Assembly (NCBI GenBank): GCA_029226975.1
Contig: JAQXZB010000008.1
Location: 1-49,223, forward strand
Length of the DNA: 49,223 bases
Direction of reading: 5' to 3'
Source of the DNA: Clostridiales bacterium
GTDB lineage: Bacteria; Bacillota; Clostridia; UBA1381
Both the position numbers and the translations under genes were made by a program. Positions 1-7,486 of the stretch are shown here, in pieces. Position 1 is the first letter of the stretch; each line of letters begins with the position of its first letter. The notes under the pieces are model-generated. The model made no database searches. It had not been told where the DNA came from and was given only the letters and a program-made list of their open reading frames with translations.

Positions 1-2
1 TT

Positions 3-446
3 GTTTACGAAACAACAGAAACCGTTATTGACGAAACTGACAGTACAAAAACAAAAGAGGTTGTTGTTACGCACAGAAACCCCATAAGCATATTTGCAGA
101 CGGCAATGAATATAAAGCGGAAACAAGCTTTGTAATGCCGAAGCTTACCGATGGCAGCCGATTGGAGATTACGGCAAACAAAGCCCACGGTATAATCGAT
201 TATGACAAACAGACAATGACTGCGGATATTGTTGCCGATAAAGCTTATAAGGGTATAAAGATTATCTTTGCCGCCTACAGCAACGGCGAGCTTGCTTTGG
301 TTAAGTGGGTTGACGCCGATTTAGCGGAAGGATTCAATACCGTAACCGTTCCCGAAACTTTTACGGCAGATGGCGCAGATACGATAAAGGTTATGGTTTG
401 GGAGAATTTTGACAGTATAAAACCGCTGTTTGAAGCTTATGAATAA
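3..446 (+). CDS. C-terminal part of a large, probably secreted protein (5' end outside window)
   Basis: The reading frame is open from the first bases of the window, so this is the tail of a gene that starts upstream; the methionine at 135 is internal. About 147 residues are visible. The stretch from about residue 40 looks like a beta-rich domain and ends with a motif around VMVWENFDSIKPLFEAY. Endings of this type (a hydrophobic-Trp segment followed by a '..kPL' motif) are common at the C-terminus of large extracellular clostridial proteins, including carbohydrate-active enzymes. No catalytic domain is visible, so the enzyme class cannot be stated. The 28-bp repeat and a terminator follow directly. 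Confidence 0.7.
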   Translation, partial: VYETTETVIDETDSTKTKEVVVTHRNPISIFADGNEYKAETSFVMPKLTDGSRLEITANKAHGIIDYDKQTMTADIVADKAYKGIKIIFAAYSNGELALVKWVDADLAEGFNTVTVPETFTADGADTIKVMVWENFDSIKPLFEAYE

Positions 447-480
447 GTAGTTTTAAAAGTTGAAAACTAAGACAGTAAAT

Positions 481-508
481 CGGTTTGACCAATTTGGCGG
501 CGGTCTGA
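481..508 (+). repeat. 28-bp interspersed element, copy 1
   Basis: It starts CGGTTTGACCAATTTG and ends CGGTCTGA. It matches the element at 23484-23511 at 25 of 28 positions. Both copies are intergenic, in the same orientation, and touch the first base of the upstream arm of a rho-independent terminator. Each unit has GGTYTGA at both ends. Function unknown. Confidence 0.65.
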
Positions 509-545
509 GGAGCGGGACGATTTTATTCGTTCCGCTCCTTTTGGG
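508..545 (+). terminator. rho-independent terminator
   Basis: A 13-bp stem (508-520 with 527-539, one G-U pair) with a TTTTAT loop is followed by TTTT. It ends the truncated upstream gene. It lies only a few bases from the 3' end of the convergent CpXC gene, so it may serve both. Confidence 0.85.
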
Positions 546-547
546 TA

Positions 548-1219
548 TTAAAAATTATTGTTAAAGCCGTTTAAAAGACGTGTGGCATAGGCACCGTCCA
601 CCTGCTCCCAGTCGAAGCTGTAGGGCTTCATGCCCGATTCGAGAAGCTGCTTGTGCAGGGTGTTGTATGTATCCTCCGGCACCGAGGAGGTGTAGATTTG
701 ATTTTCAACACTGTCATGCACCATAAATTCAATTGCGCCGTTTTGCACCTTGCCGAAGCGGCAGGTGCGCCTGTCCGATTTGTCCGCGTCCTGCATAAGT
801 ATCATCAGCTTTATGACCTCGATGGTTTTATCGTTCATGCCGTTGTCAAATATCAGTATTTTTTCCAAAAGCGCGTTGTAGTCCGTTACAAAACGCAGAT
901 TATATCCCCACAGCTTTTCAAGCTCCCCGGATGCCTTGGAGCTGTTTTGCACATCATCAAACAGCTTGGCACACACAATGGGGTCATTGCAGGGATAAAA
1001 GGAAATCATAAGCCGCCTTGCGTTGTCGCGGTACAGAAGCGGCGAGGGCATCAGCGCCGCGTAGGAGCAGGAGGGACAATTAAACATATTGACCTTGCCC
1101 GATAAAAGATCCTGCTTCAAATCCGCGCTGTCATCGGCGGTTATCGAATTCCATACGGTTACCTCGCATTGCTCGGAGCAGTGGGGACATCTTATACTTT
1201 GCTTGCTGTTTAAACTCAT
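548..1219 (-). CDS. CpXC-domain zinc-ribbon protein
   Basis: A 223-residue soluble protein with two CxxC pairs, CPHC at residues 11-14 and CPSC at 48-51, spaced to bind one metal ion. This layout with a following alpha-helical region matches the CpXC family, whose biochemical role is unknown. There is no signal peptide or membrane segment. The ATG is preceded by GAAAGGA at good distance, and a TTGCAA-N17-TATAAT promoter lies just upstream on this strand. It is convergent with the gene ending at 446. The family assignment rests on the cysteine pattern and length; no partner gene hints at a function. Confidence 0.8.
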   Translation of the reverse strand: MSLNSKQSIRCPHCSEQCEVTVWNSITADDSADLKQDLLSGKVNMFNCPSCSYAALMPSPLLYRDNARRLMISFYPCNDPIVCAKLFDDVQNSSKASGELEKLWGYNLRFVTDYNALLEKILIFDNGMNDKTIEVIKLMILMQDADKSDRRTCRFGKVQNGAIEFMVHDSVENQIYTSSVPEDTYNTLHKQLLESGMKPYSFDWEQVDGAYATRLLNGFNNNF

Positions 1220-1253
1220 AAAATTATTCCTTTCAGTGAAATCCGGTGTCTAT

Positions 1254-1282
1254 ATTATACTACATTTCTTTGGATTTTGCAA
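1254..1282 (-). promoter_or_regulatory. promoter of the CpXC gene
   Basis: Reading the minus strand, TTGCAA (1277-1282) is followed after 17 nt by TATAAT (1254-1259). It gives a leader of about 30 nt before the ATG at 1219. It overlaps the 3' end of the small ORF 1260-1484. Confidence 0.65.
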
Positions 1283-1484
1283 TCGCAATATCCGTTTTAT
1301 TCTGTAATTTTATGAATTTTAATTTATTGTAATATAACTTTTGTGACATTGCTGTTACAAATTTATCGCTTAAAGGCAGCCCTTTTTCGAGCCGTTTGTT
1401 CGCTGATTTATCAAACCGGTTTTGCATAAGCTCTATACGCCAGCCCAATATAAAAAGCGCACACGCCTTGATTAAAATATTCAT
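1260..1484 (-). CDS. small hypothetical protein, 74 residues
   Basis: A short ORF with a very strong ribosome binding site: ACAGGAGGG sits 5 nt before the ATG, which is the main reason to believe it. The first 15 residues are hydrophobic (MNILIKACALFILGW); the rest is basic with many Lys and Asn. It could be a membrane-anchored small protein. I recognise no family. It reads toward the CpXC gene and overlaps that gene's promoter, so a bicistronic transcript is possible. A hairpin (ACGGAT/ATCCGT, 1514-1539) lies upstream of it. Confidence 0.45.
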   Translation of the reverse strand: MNILIKACALFILGWRIELMQNRFDKSANKRLEKGLPLSDKFVTAMSQKLYYNKLKFIKLQNKTDIAIAKSKEM

Positions 1485-1563
1485 ATCCGCCCTCCTGTGA
1501 AATAAATACCTTTTACGGATTTATTCTTCTCCTTATCCGTTATAAAATTCAATGAAATTTCTG

Positions 1564-1592
1564 TTGACATTAGTATAAAATGGTGATATAAT
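1564..1592 (+). promoter_or_regulatory. upstream (distal) promoter ahead of nrdD
   Basis: TTGACA (1564-1569), a 17-nt spacer and TATAAT (1587-1592) form a consensus promoter. A transcript from here would run about 200 nt before nrdD and would include both arms of the 11-bp inverted repeat 1638-1648/1702-1712. No ORF of its own follows, so it probably adds to nrdD expression or makes a short leader RNA. This also describes the otherwise gene-free stretch 1485-1797. Confidence 0.6.
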
Positions 1593-1637
1593 AATAACGA
1601 ACATAAATTCGAAAAAATGTAAAAAAAATGAAAAATA

Positions 1638-1739
1638 TGAAACCTACTTGTAACCGTATGTAAAAAATCCTGTAATTGACAAAACTTATATATTGTGCTA
1701 TAGTAGGTTTCAGAACTCAAAAAACACAAGATATTGTGG
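1638..1739 (+). promoter_or_regulatory. nrdDG promoter with two NrdR-like boxes
   Basis: The proximal promoter is TTGACA (1676-1681), a 17-nt spacer and TATAGT (1699-1704). Two sites resemble the NrdR consensus acaCwATATATwGtgt: 1683-1698, lying inside the -35/-10 spacer (12 of 16 match), and 1724-1739, just past the start point (14 of 16 match). They are 41 bp apart, about four helical turns, as expected for cooperative NrdR binding. NrdR represses ribonucleotide reductase genes when dATP is high. A perfect 11-bp inverted repeat (1638-1648 and 1702-1712) brackets the promoter. Confidence 0.75.
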
Positions 1740-1797
1740 TTTTACTAAAAACTAACATACAACTTGAATATATAAAAGAAAATGGGGGAAAGGAACA

Positions 1798-3915
1798 ATG
1801 AAGGTAATCAAAAAAGACGGAACCAAGGAAATTTTTAACGTTCAGAAGGTTGTAACCGCGGTAAACAAATCGGCATTTCGCGTATTGGTAAAATTTACGG
1901 ATGAGGATATAGACTTTATCTGCCGCTTTGTCGAGGAAGAAGCGAAGAAGATGGGCAAGGAGGAAATACGCATTGCCGAAATGCACAACATTGTTGAGGG
2001 TGCATTGGAGAGAGTAAATCCCAAGGTTGCAAAAAGCTACAGGGATTACAGAAATTACAAGCAGGATTTTGTGGCAATGCTTGACGAGGTGTACAGAAAG
2101 AGCCAGTCCATTATGTATATAGGCGACAAGGAAAACTCGAATACCGACTCCGCTCTTGTTTCCACAAAGAGAAGTCTTATCTTTAATCAGCTTAACAAGG
2201 AGCTTTATAAGAAGTTCTTTTTAACCACCGAGGAGCTTCAGGCTTGCCGCGACGGGTATATTTATATCCATGATATGTCCGCAAGAAGAGATACGATGAA
2301 CTGTTGTCTTTTTGACGTTCAGAATGTTTTGTCGGGCGGCTTTGAAATGGGAAATTTGTGGTATAACGAGCCTAAGTCCCTTGACGTTGCCTTTGACGTT
2401 ATAGGAGATATTGTGCTTTCGGCGGCATCGCAGCAGTACGGCGGCTTTACAGTTCCGTCGGCAGACTTGATTTTGGAGCCGTATGCCGAGAAATCCTATG
2501 AGAAGTATACGGAAAAGTACATGGAGCTGGGACTTGACGAGGGCAAGGCGCGAAAGGTTGCGCTTGCGGACGTTCAGAGGGATTTTGACCAGGGCTTCCA
2601 GGGCTGGGAGTATAAGTTTAACTCCGTTTCCTCATCAAGGGGCGATTATCCCTTTATCACCGTAACCATAGGTACGGGAACGGGACGTTTTGCAAAGATG
2701 GCATCAAAATCAATGCTCAAGGTAAGAATGAACGGACAGGGCAAGCCGGGCTTTAAAAAGCCGGTGCTTTTCCCGAAAATCGTATTCCTCTATGACGAGA
2801 ATCTTCATGGCGAGGGCAAGGAACTGGAGGACGTGTTCGAGGCGGGTATAGAATGTTCGTCAAAGACAATGTATCCCGACTGGCTAAGCCTTACCGGCGA
2901 GGGATATGTTCCCTCAATGTATAAAAAATACGGAAGAATTGTTTCGCCCATGGGCTGCCGCGCATTCCTTTCACCCTGGTATGAAAGAGGCGGCATGGAG
3001 CCGGCGGACGAGAACGATAAGCCGGTATTTGTGGGAAGATGGAACATCGGTGCGGTATCGCTGCATCTGCCGATGATTTTGGCAAAGTCAAGACAGGAGG
3101 GCGTAGATTTTTACGAGCTTTTGGATTATTATTTAAACCTTATAAGAAATCTGCATCTTAGGACCTATGATTATTTGGGTGAGATGAGAGCCTCCACTAA
3201 CCCGCTTGCTTACTGTGAGGGCGGCTTCTACGGCGGAAATTTGGGACTGCACGATAAGATTAAGCCTATAATGAAAACTGCAACGGCTTCCTTTGGAATT
3301 ACGGCTTTAAACGAGCTTCAGCAGCTTTATAACAAGAAATCAATCGCCGAGGACGGTCAGTTTGCCCTTGAGGTGCTTCAGCATATAAACGATAAGGTAA
3401 ACGAGTTTAAAAAAGAGGACGGCAAGCTTTACGCCATCTACGGAACTCCGGCAGAGTCCTTGTGCGGACTGCAGATAACGCAGTTTAGAAAGAAGTACGG
3501 CGTTATTGAAAATGTTTCGGACAGAGAGTATGTTTCAAACAGCTTCCACTGCCATGTAACCGAGGATATTACGCCCATAGAGAAGCAAAACTTGGAGGGA
3601 CGCTTCTGGAATCTTTCAAACGGCGGAAAGATACAGTATGTAAAATATCCCATAAGCTACAACAAGGAAGCGATAAGAACGCTTGTAAGACGCGCAATGC
3701 AAAAGGGCTTTTACGAGGGCGTGAATTTGTCATTGGCTTACTGCGACGACTGCGGACACGAGGAGCTTGAAATGGACGTATGTCCCAAGTGCGGTTCCAG
3801 AAACCTTACAAAGATTGACAGAATGAACGGGTATTTGTCATATTCGAGAGTTAAGGGAGATACAAGATTAAACGCCGCTAAAATGGCTGAGATTGCGGAA
3901 AGGAAAAGTATGTAA
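1798..3915 (+). CDS. nrdD: anaerobic ribonucleoside-triphosphate reductase (class III), catalytic subunit
   Basis: Reduces ribonucleoside triphosphates to deoxy forms without oxygen, using a glycyl radical. The 705-residue length fits NrdD. An N-terminal ATP-cone (about residues 1-90, the dATP/ATP allosteric site) is followed by the large catalytic barrel. Near the C-terminus a four-cysteine zinc site (CDDC and CPKC) precedes the glycyl-radical loop RMNGYLSYSR, with the radical Gly at about residue 678. The start ATG follows GGGGGAAAGG. nrdG begins 3 nt after the stop, so the two are one operon under the NrdR-type promoter upstream. Confidence 0.97.
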   Translation: MKVIKKDGTKEIFNVQKVVTAVNKSAFRVLVKFTDEDIDFICRFVEEEAKKMGKEEIRIAEMHNIVEGALERVNPKVAKSYRDYRNYKQDFVAMLDEVYRKSQSIMYIGDKENSNTDSALVSTKRSLIFNQLNKELYKKFFLTTEELQACRDGYIYIHDMSARRDTMNCCLFDVQNVLSGGFEMGNLWYNEPKSLDVAFDVIGDIVLSAASQQYGGFTVPSADLILEPYAEKSYEKYTEKYMELGLDEGKARKVALADVQRDFDQGFQGWEYKFNSVSSSRGDYPFITVTIGTGTGRFAKMASKSMLKVRMNGQGKPGFKKPVLFPKIVFLYDENLHGEGKELEDVFEAGIECSSKTMYPDWLSLTGEGYVPSMYKKYGRIVSPMGCRAFLSPWYERGGMEPADENDKPVFVGRWNIGAVSLHLPMILAKSRQEGVDFYELLDYYLNLIRNLHLRTYDYLGEMRASTNPLAYCEGGFYGGNLGLHDKIKPIMKTATASFGITALNELQQLYNKKSIAEDGQFALEVLQHINDKVNEFKKEDGKLYAIYGTPAESLCGLQITQFRKKYGVIENVSDREYVSNSFHCHVTEDITPIEKQNLEGRFWNLSNGGKIQYVKYPISYNKEAIRTLVRRAMQKGFYEGVNLSLAYCDDCGHEELEMDVCPKCGSRNLTKIDRMNGYLSYSRVKGDTRLNAAKMAEIAERKSM

Positions 3916-3917
3916 TA

Positions 3918-4406
3918 ATGCGTTATCACAACATAACCAAGGATGATATGCTAAACGGCGACGGACTGAGAGTTGTTTTGTGGGTGGCGGGCTGCGAGCA
4001 CCGCTGCCCCGAATGTCAAAATCCCGTAACATGGGATATAAACGGAGGACTGGAATTTGATGAGGCGGCAAAGCAGGAGCTGTTTTGCGAGCTGGACAAG
4101 GACTATATAAGCGGAATAACACTAAGCGGCGGCGATCCGCTTCATCATGAAAACCGCGCCGACATAACCGCGCTGATTGATGAAATAAAGGAAAAATATC
4201 CTAAAAAGACCATATGGATGTACACCGGTTATTCATGGAAAGACGTAAAGGACTTGCCCTGTGTGAGGAAAACGGATGTGCTTGTGGACGGAAGATATAT
4301 AAAGGAGCTTAGGGATGTCAATCTGCCCTGGCGGGGAAGCACAAACCAAAATGTCATAGATGTGGATGAAAGCATACTTCTCGGAAAAATTGTACTGCAT
4401 AACTGA
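3918..4406 (+). CDS. nrdG: anaerobic ribonucleotide reductase activating protein (radical SAM)
   Basis: A 162-residue radical SAM enzyme that uses a [4Fe-4S] cluster and S-adenosylmethionine to make the glycyl radical on NrdD. The cluster motif CxxxCxxC is present as C26, C30 and C33 (CEHRCPEC), followed by the SAM-binding GGDP-type stretch (SGGDPL). Length and motif fit NrdG exactly. It lies 2 nt downstream of nrdD and must share its transcript. A separate promoter for rpmE starts about 20 nt after its stop. Confidence 0.96.
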   Translation: MRYHNITKDDMLNGDGLRVVLWVAGCEHRCPECQNPVTWDINGGLEFDEAAKQELFCELDKDYISGITLSGGDPLHHENRADITALIDEIKEKYPKKTIWMYTGYSWKDVKDLPCVRKTDVLVDGRYIKELRDVNLPWRGSTNQNVIDVDESILLGKIVLHN

Positions 4407-4426
4407 AAAAAATTTCATGCAGGGTA

Positions 4427-4476
4427 TTGACAAATGCGGGGAATAATAGTATAATGATGAATGGTGCGTGACGCAC
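4427..4476 (+). promoter_or_regulatory. rpmE promoter and leader palindrome
   Basis: TTGACA (4427-4432), a 17-nt spacer and TATAAT (4450-4455). The predicted start point is followed at once by the perfect palindrome GTGCGT-G-ACGCAC (4464-4476), which would be the first hairpin of the mRNA or an operator. L31 genes in Firmicutes are known to have autoregulatory leaders, so it may be part of one; that is inference. Confidence 0.7.
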
Positions 4477-4501
4477 TAAAATAAAAAAGGAGGAATCGGT
4501 A

Positions 4502-4708
4502 GTGAAAGAAGGAATACATCCCGATTACAAGCAGACTACCATTACCTGCGCTTGCGGCGAGGTTATCGAAACAGGTTCCACTAAGGAAAATATCCAGGTT
4601 GAAATCTGCTCAAAATGCCATCCGTTCTTCACAGGTAAGCAGAAGCTTGTAGACACAGGCGGACGTGTTGAGAAGTTCAACAAGCGTTTCAACAGAAAGG
4701 CAAAGTAA
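4502..4708 (+). CDS. rpmE: 50S ribosomal protein L31, zinc-binding type
   Basis: A 68-residue ribosomal protein of the large subunit. C16, C18, C36 and C39 form the zinc site of the 'C+' L31 type, followed by the conserved CHPFFTGKQ segment. Translation starts at GTG 4502, preceded by AAAGGAGG at normal spacing; the protein aligns from this residue. Bacteria that also hold a cysteine-free paralogue switch to it under zinc limitation; no such copy is in this window. It has its own promoter and is followed by rpsO. Confidence 0.97.
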   Translation: MKEGIHPDYKQTTITCACGEVIETGSTKENIQVEICSKCHPFFTGKQKLVDTGGRVEKFNKRFNRKAK

Positions 4709-4710
4709 AT

Positions 4711-4806
4711 TGCCGAAAAAAATTTTTGATTGTACTGTAACCTATGACCTGGAAGACCGAATCACCAACGGCTGCCCGGCATATGGGGATCATTTATCAT
4801 AGGAGG
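4711..4806 (+). promoter_or_regulatory. putative S15 leader that can hide the rpsO ribosome binding site
   Basis: CCTATGA (4741-4747) is perfectly complementary to TCATAGG (4797-4803), whose 3' end overlaps the AGGAGG (4801-4806) of rpsO. The region between can form further short helices (ATCACC with GGGGAT). S15 represses its own translation through leader RNAs of varied structure in several phyla, so this is a likely autoregulatory leader. The folding is by eye. Confidence 0.5.
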
Positions 4807-4814
4807 TGAATATC

Positions 4815-5081
4815 ATGACTAAAGAGAGAAAGCAGCAGATCATTGCTGAGTTTGCTACTCACGAGGGCGATACAGGCTCTCCCGAGGTACAGGTTGCTCT
4901 TTTAACAGAGAGAATAAACCACTTAAACAATGACCATCTTAACGTTCACAAGAAGGACCACCACTCAAGAAGAGGTCTTCTTATGATGGTAGGTAAAAGA
5001 CGCGGTCTTTTAAAGTACCTTGCAAGTCAGGATATCGAAAGATATCGTGCGCTTGTAGCTAAGTTGGGCTTAAGAAAGTAA
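4815..5081 (+). CDS. rpsO: 30S ribosomal protein S15
   Basis: An 88-residue primary 16S rRNA-binding protein, recognised by [17 protein letters not shown] and HHSRRGLL. It binds the central domain of 16S rRNA and nucleates platform assembly. The start is ATG 4815, nine bases after AGGAGG; a GTG at 4806 lies inside that ribosome binding site and is not the start. The rpsO-pnp order is the common bacterial one. A terminator follows at 5087-5127, so part of the transcription likely ends before pnp. Confidence 0.97.
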   Translation: MTKERKQQIIAEFATHEGDTGSPEVQVALLTERINHLNNDHLNVHKKDHHSRRGLLMMVGKRRGLLKYLASQDIERYRALVAKLGLRK

Positions 5082-5086
5082 TTATT

Positions 5087-5127
5087 ACAGGCAAACAGAA
5101 GGCGCGGCTTTTTGTTTGCCTGTTTGT
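5087..5127 (+). terminator. terminator after rpsO
   Basis: ACAGGCAAAC (5087-5096) pairs with GTTTGCCTGT (5114-5123) across a 17-nt loop, followed by TTGT. The tail is short, so read-through into pnp is likely. Confidence 0.65.
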
Positions 5128-5133
5128 AAATAC

Positions 5134-5210
5134 CGGAGATATATGTCGGCATATAAACAGAGCGGATTGCTTTTACAGTCCGCTGTGCTTATCTGCTTAC
5201 ATAATCTCCG
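5134..5210 (+). promoter_or_regulatory. long double-stem leader ahead of pnp
   Basis: An outer stem of 12 bp with one bulge (5134-5146 with 5199-5210) encloses an inner 9-bp hairpin (AGCGGATTG with CAGTCCGCT, 5161-5184). It ends 12 nt before the pnp ribosome binding site and is followed by an A run, so it is not a plus-strand terminator. In enterobacteria PNPase controls its own mRNA through a leader stem cut by RNase III; a similar role here is inference. Confidence 0.55.
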
Positions 5211-5233
5211 AAAAAAAATAATGGAGGATAATA

Positions 5234-7327
5234 ATGGTAAGAGAATTTAAAACAACACTTGCCGGCAGACCCCTTGTTGTGGAAACGGGCAAGGTTGCAC
5301 AGCTGGCAAACGGAAACTGTATTGTGCGCTACGGCGATACGGTGGTAATGGTAAACGTAACGGCTTCAAGAAGCCCCAGAGAGGGAGTGGACTTTTTCCC
5401 TTTAAGCGTTGATTATGAGGAAAAGCTTTATTCCGTAGGCAAAATCCCCGGCGGATACACAAAAAGAGAGGGCAAGCCCAGTGAAAAGGCAATCCTTACA
5501 AGCCGCGTAATCGACAGACCCATAAGACCTCTTTTCCCGTCGGATTTGAGAAATGACGTGTCGGTTGTGGCTACGGTTTTATCCGTTGAGCAGGACAACC
5601 CGCCTGAGGTTGCGGCTCTTATAGGCACCTCGATAGCTATTTCGATTTCGGACGTTCCCTGGAACGGTCCTATCGGCGGCGTATGGCTCGGTCTTGTTGA
5701 CGGCGAGTATGTTATAAATCCGACAGTGGAGCAAAGAGCAAAAAGCGAAATGCACGTTACCGTTGCCGGAACAAAGGACAAGATTGTAATGATCGAGGCA
5801 GGCGCAAACGAGGTTGAGGAAAGCGTTATGCTTGAGGGTCTGAAGTTTGCACACAAGACCATAATCGAGCTTTGCGAGTTTATTTCGGGCATACAGGCAG
5901 AAATAGGCAAGGAAAAGTTCGCTTATGAAGCGCATGACGTTGATCATGATTTATATGACGCGATAAAGGAGAGGGCATATGAAAAAATTCAGCACGCCCT
6001 CGATACGGACGATAAGAATATAAGAGATGACAGACTGGGCGTTATAACCGATGAGCTTGTGGCTGAGCTGGAGGAGCAGTTCCCCTTAATTGCCGAGCAA
6101 ATCGGGGAAATTCTCTACAAGATGCAAAAGGAAATTGTGCGCGCATGGCTTGTTGAGGGCAGACGTGTGGACGGTAGAGGTCTTGACGAGATAAGACCCC
6201 TAAGCGCAGAGGTTGATATGCTTCCGAGAGTTCACGGTTCGGGAATGTTTACAAGAGGTCAGACACAGGTATTGTCAATTGCAACTCTTGCGCCTCTTTC
6301 CGAAGCACAGCGTCTTGACGGAATAGACAATGACGAAGAAAAGAGATATATGCATCAGTACAACTTCCCCTCATACTCGGTGGGCGAAACAAAGCCCTCA
6401 AGAGGTCCGGGAAGACGTGAGATAGGTCATGGTGCTCTTGCCGAAAGAGCCCTGCTGCCGGTTATCCCCTCGGCTGAGGAGTTCCCTTATGCGATAAGAG
6501 TGGTTTCGGAGGTTCTTTCCTCAAACGGTTCGACCTCACAGGGAAGCGTGTGCGGCTCGACTTTGGCACTTATGGCTGCCGGTGTGCCGATTAAGGCTCC
6601 CGTTGCCGGTATTTCCTGCGGACTTATCACAACCGAGGATGGATTTACCACCATGGTTGATATTCAGGGTCTTGAGGACTTCTACGGCGAGATGGACTTT
6701 AAGGTTGCCGGAACAAAGAAGGGCATAACCGCAATCCAGGTTGATATTAAAAATGACGGTCTGCCCTATGAGGTGATAAACGAGGCGTTTACAAAGACCA
6801 GGGATGCCAGGTACCACATTATAGACGATGTAATGCTAAAGGCAATACCCCAGGTAAGAAGCGAGCTTTCCGCGTATGCTCCCAAGGTTGAGATAATGCA
6901 CATAGACCCCGAAAAGATTAGAGAGGTTATCGGTCAGGGCGGAAAGGTTATCCAAAAGATTGTTGCCGATACAGGTGCCAAGATAGACATTGAGGAGGAC
7001 GGCACAATTCATATCTTTGCGGAGAACCAGGAAAGCGGAAAGGCTGCCAAAAAGACAATAGAGAAGATTGTCGAGGAGCCGGAGGTAGGAAGAATTTACA
7101 AGGGCGTTGTAAAGACAATTATGAATTTCGGCGCGTTTGTTGAAATTCTGCCGGGCAAGGACGGACTTTGCCATATCTCCAAGCTTGATAAAAAGAGAGT
7201 TGAAAAGGTTGAGGACGTATGCCATGAGGGCGATGAGATGATCGTTATGGTAACGGACATTGACCCCAAGACCGGAAAAATCTCGCTGTCGAGAGAAGCT
7301 GCAATGGATATAATTGCCAACGCGTAA
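5234..7327 (+). CDS. pnp: polyribonucleotide nucleotidyltransferase (PNPase)
   Basis: A 3'-5' phosphorolytic exoribonuclease that degrades mRNA to nucleoside diphosphates, acting as a trimer. The 697 residues show the usual order: RNase PH domain 1 (about 10-145), helical linker, RNase PH domain 2 (about 310-470, with GLEDFYGEMDFKVAGT holding catalytic acidic residues), KH domain with GQGG loop (about 550-615) and S1 domain (about 620-690, with GAFVEILPGKDGL). GGAGG lies 8 nt before ATG 5234. A strong terminator follows, so the gene closes its unit. Confidence 0.97.
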   Translation: MVREFKTTLAGRPLVVETGKVAQLANGNCIVRYGDTVVMVNVTASRSPREGVDFFPLSVDYEEKLYSVGKIPGGYTKREGKPSEKAILTSRVIDRPIRPLFPSDLRNDVSVVATVLSVEQDNPPEVAALIGTSIAISISDVPWNGPIGGVWLGLVDGEYVINPTVEQRAKSEMHVTVAGTKDKIVMIEAGANEVEESVMLEGLKFAHKTIIELCEFISGIQAEIGKEKFAYEAHDVDHDLYDAIKERAYEKIQHALDTDDKNIRDDRLGVITDELVAELEEQFPLIAEQIGEILYKMQKEIVRAWLVEGRRVDGRGLDEIRPLSAEVDMLPRVHGSGMFTRGQTQVLSIATLAPLSEAQRLDGIDNDEEKRYMHQYNFPSYSVGETKPSRGPGRREIGHGALAERALLPVIPSAEEFPYAIRVVSEVLSSNGSTSQGSVCGSTLALMAAGVPIKAPVAGISCGLITTEDGFTTMVDIQGLEDFYGEMDFKVAGTKKGITAIQVDIKNDGLPYEVINEAFTKTRDARYHIIDDVMLKAIPQVRSELSAYAPKVEIMHIDPEKIREVIGQGGKVIQKIVADTGAKIDIEEDGTIHIFAENQESGKAAKKTIEKIVEEPEVGRIYKGVVKTIMNFGAFVEILPGKDGLCHISKLDKKRVEKVEDVCHEGDEMIVMVTDIDPKTGKISLSREAAMDIIANA

Positions 7328-7337
7328 GAAATATAAG

Positions 7338-7377
7338 GACCGTATCATGTAATTATGGGCATGATACGGTCTTTTTT
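7338..7377 (+). terminator. strong terminator after pnp
   Basis: A perfect 12-bp stem GACCGTATCATG/CATGATACGGTC with a 10-nt loop and a TTTTTT tail. Confidence 0.95.
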
Positions 7378-7486
7378 CGACAAAATAACAAAATTTTTCA
7401 TTTTATTTCAGAAAACCCTTTATTTTTTTCTTAAAATAGAGTATAATAAAATAGATGTATAATACATAAATGAAAAGGAGTGCGCT

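Noticed and set aside
135-446. Separate 103-residue gene starting at 135
   Set aside because: The frame is open to the window edge and no ribosome binding site precedes 135; it is the tail of a longer gene.
653-1105. 150-residue ORF opposite the CpXC gene
   Set aside because: It is the complement of a clear CpXC gene, with no ribosome binding site or recognisable domain.
4710-4802. 30-codon ORF (TTG start) between rpmE and rpsO
   Set aside because: Its start has no ribosome binding site at proper spacing, and the region is better explained as a structured S15 leader; the stop only by chance meets the rpsO ribosome binding site.
4806-4814. GTG 4806 as the rpsO start
   Set aside because: It lies inside the AGGAGGTG ribosome binding site; ATG 4815 has correct spacing and matches the S15 N-terminus.
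5428-5910. Long antisense ORFs within pnp
   Set aside because: They mirror pnp codon structure and lack any start signals.
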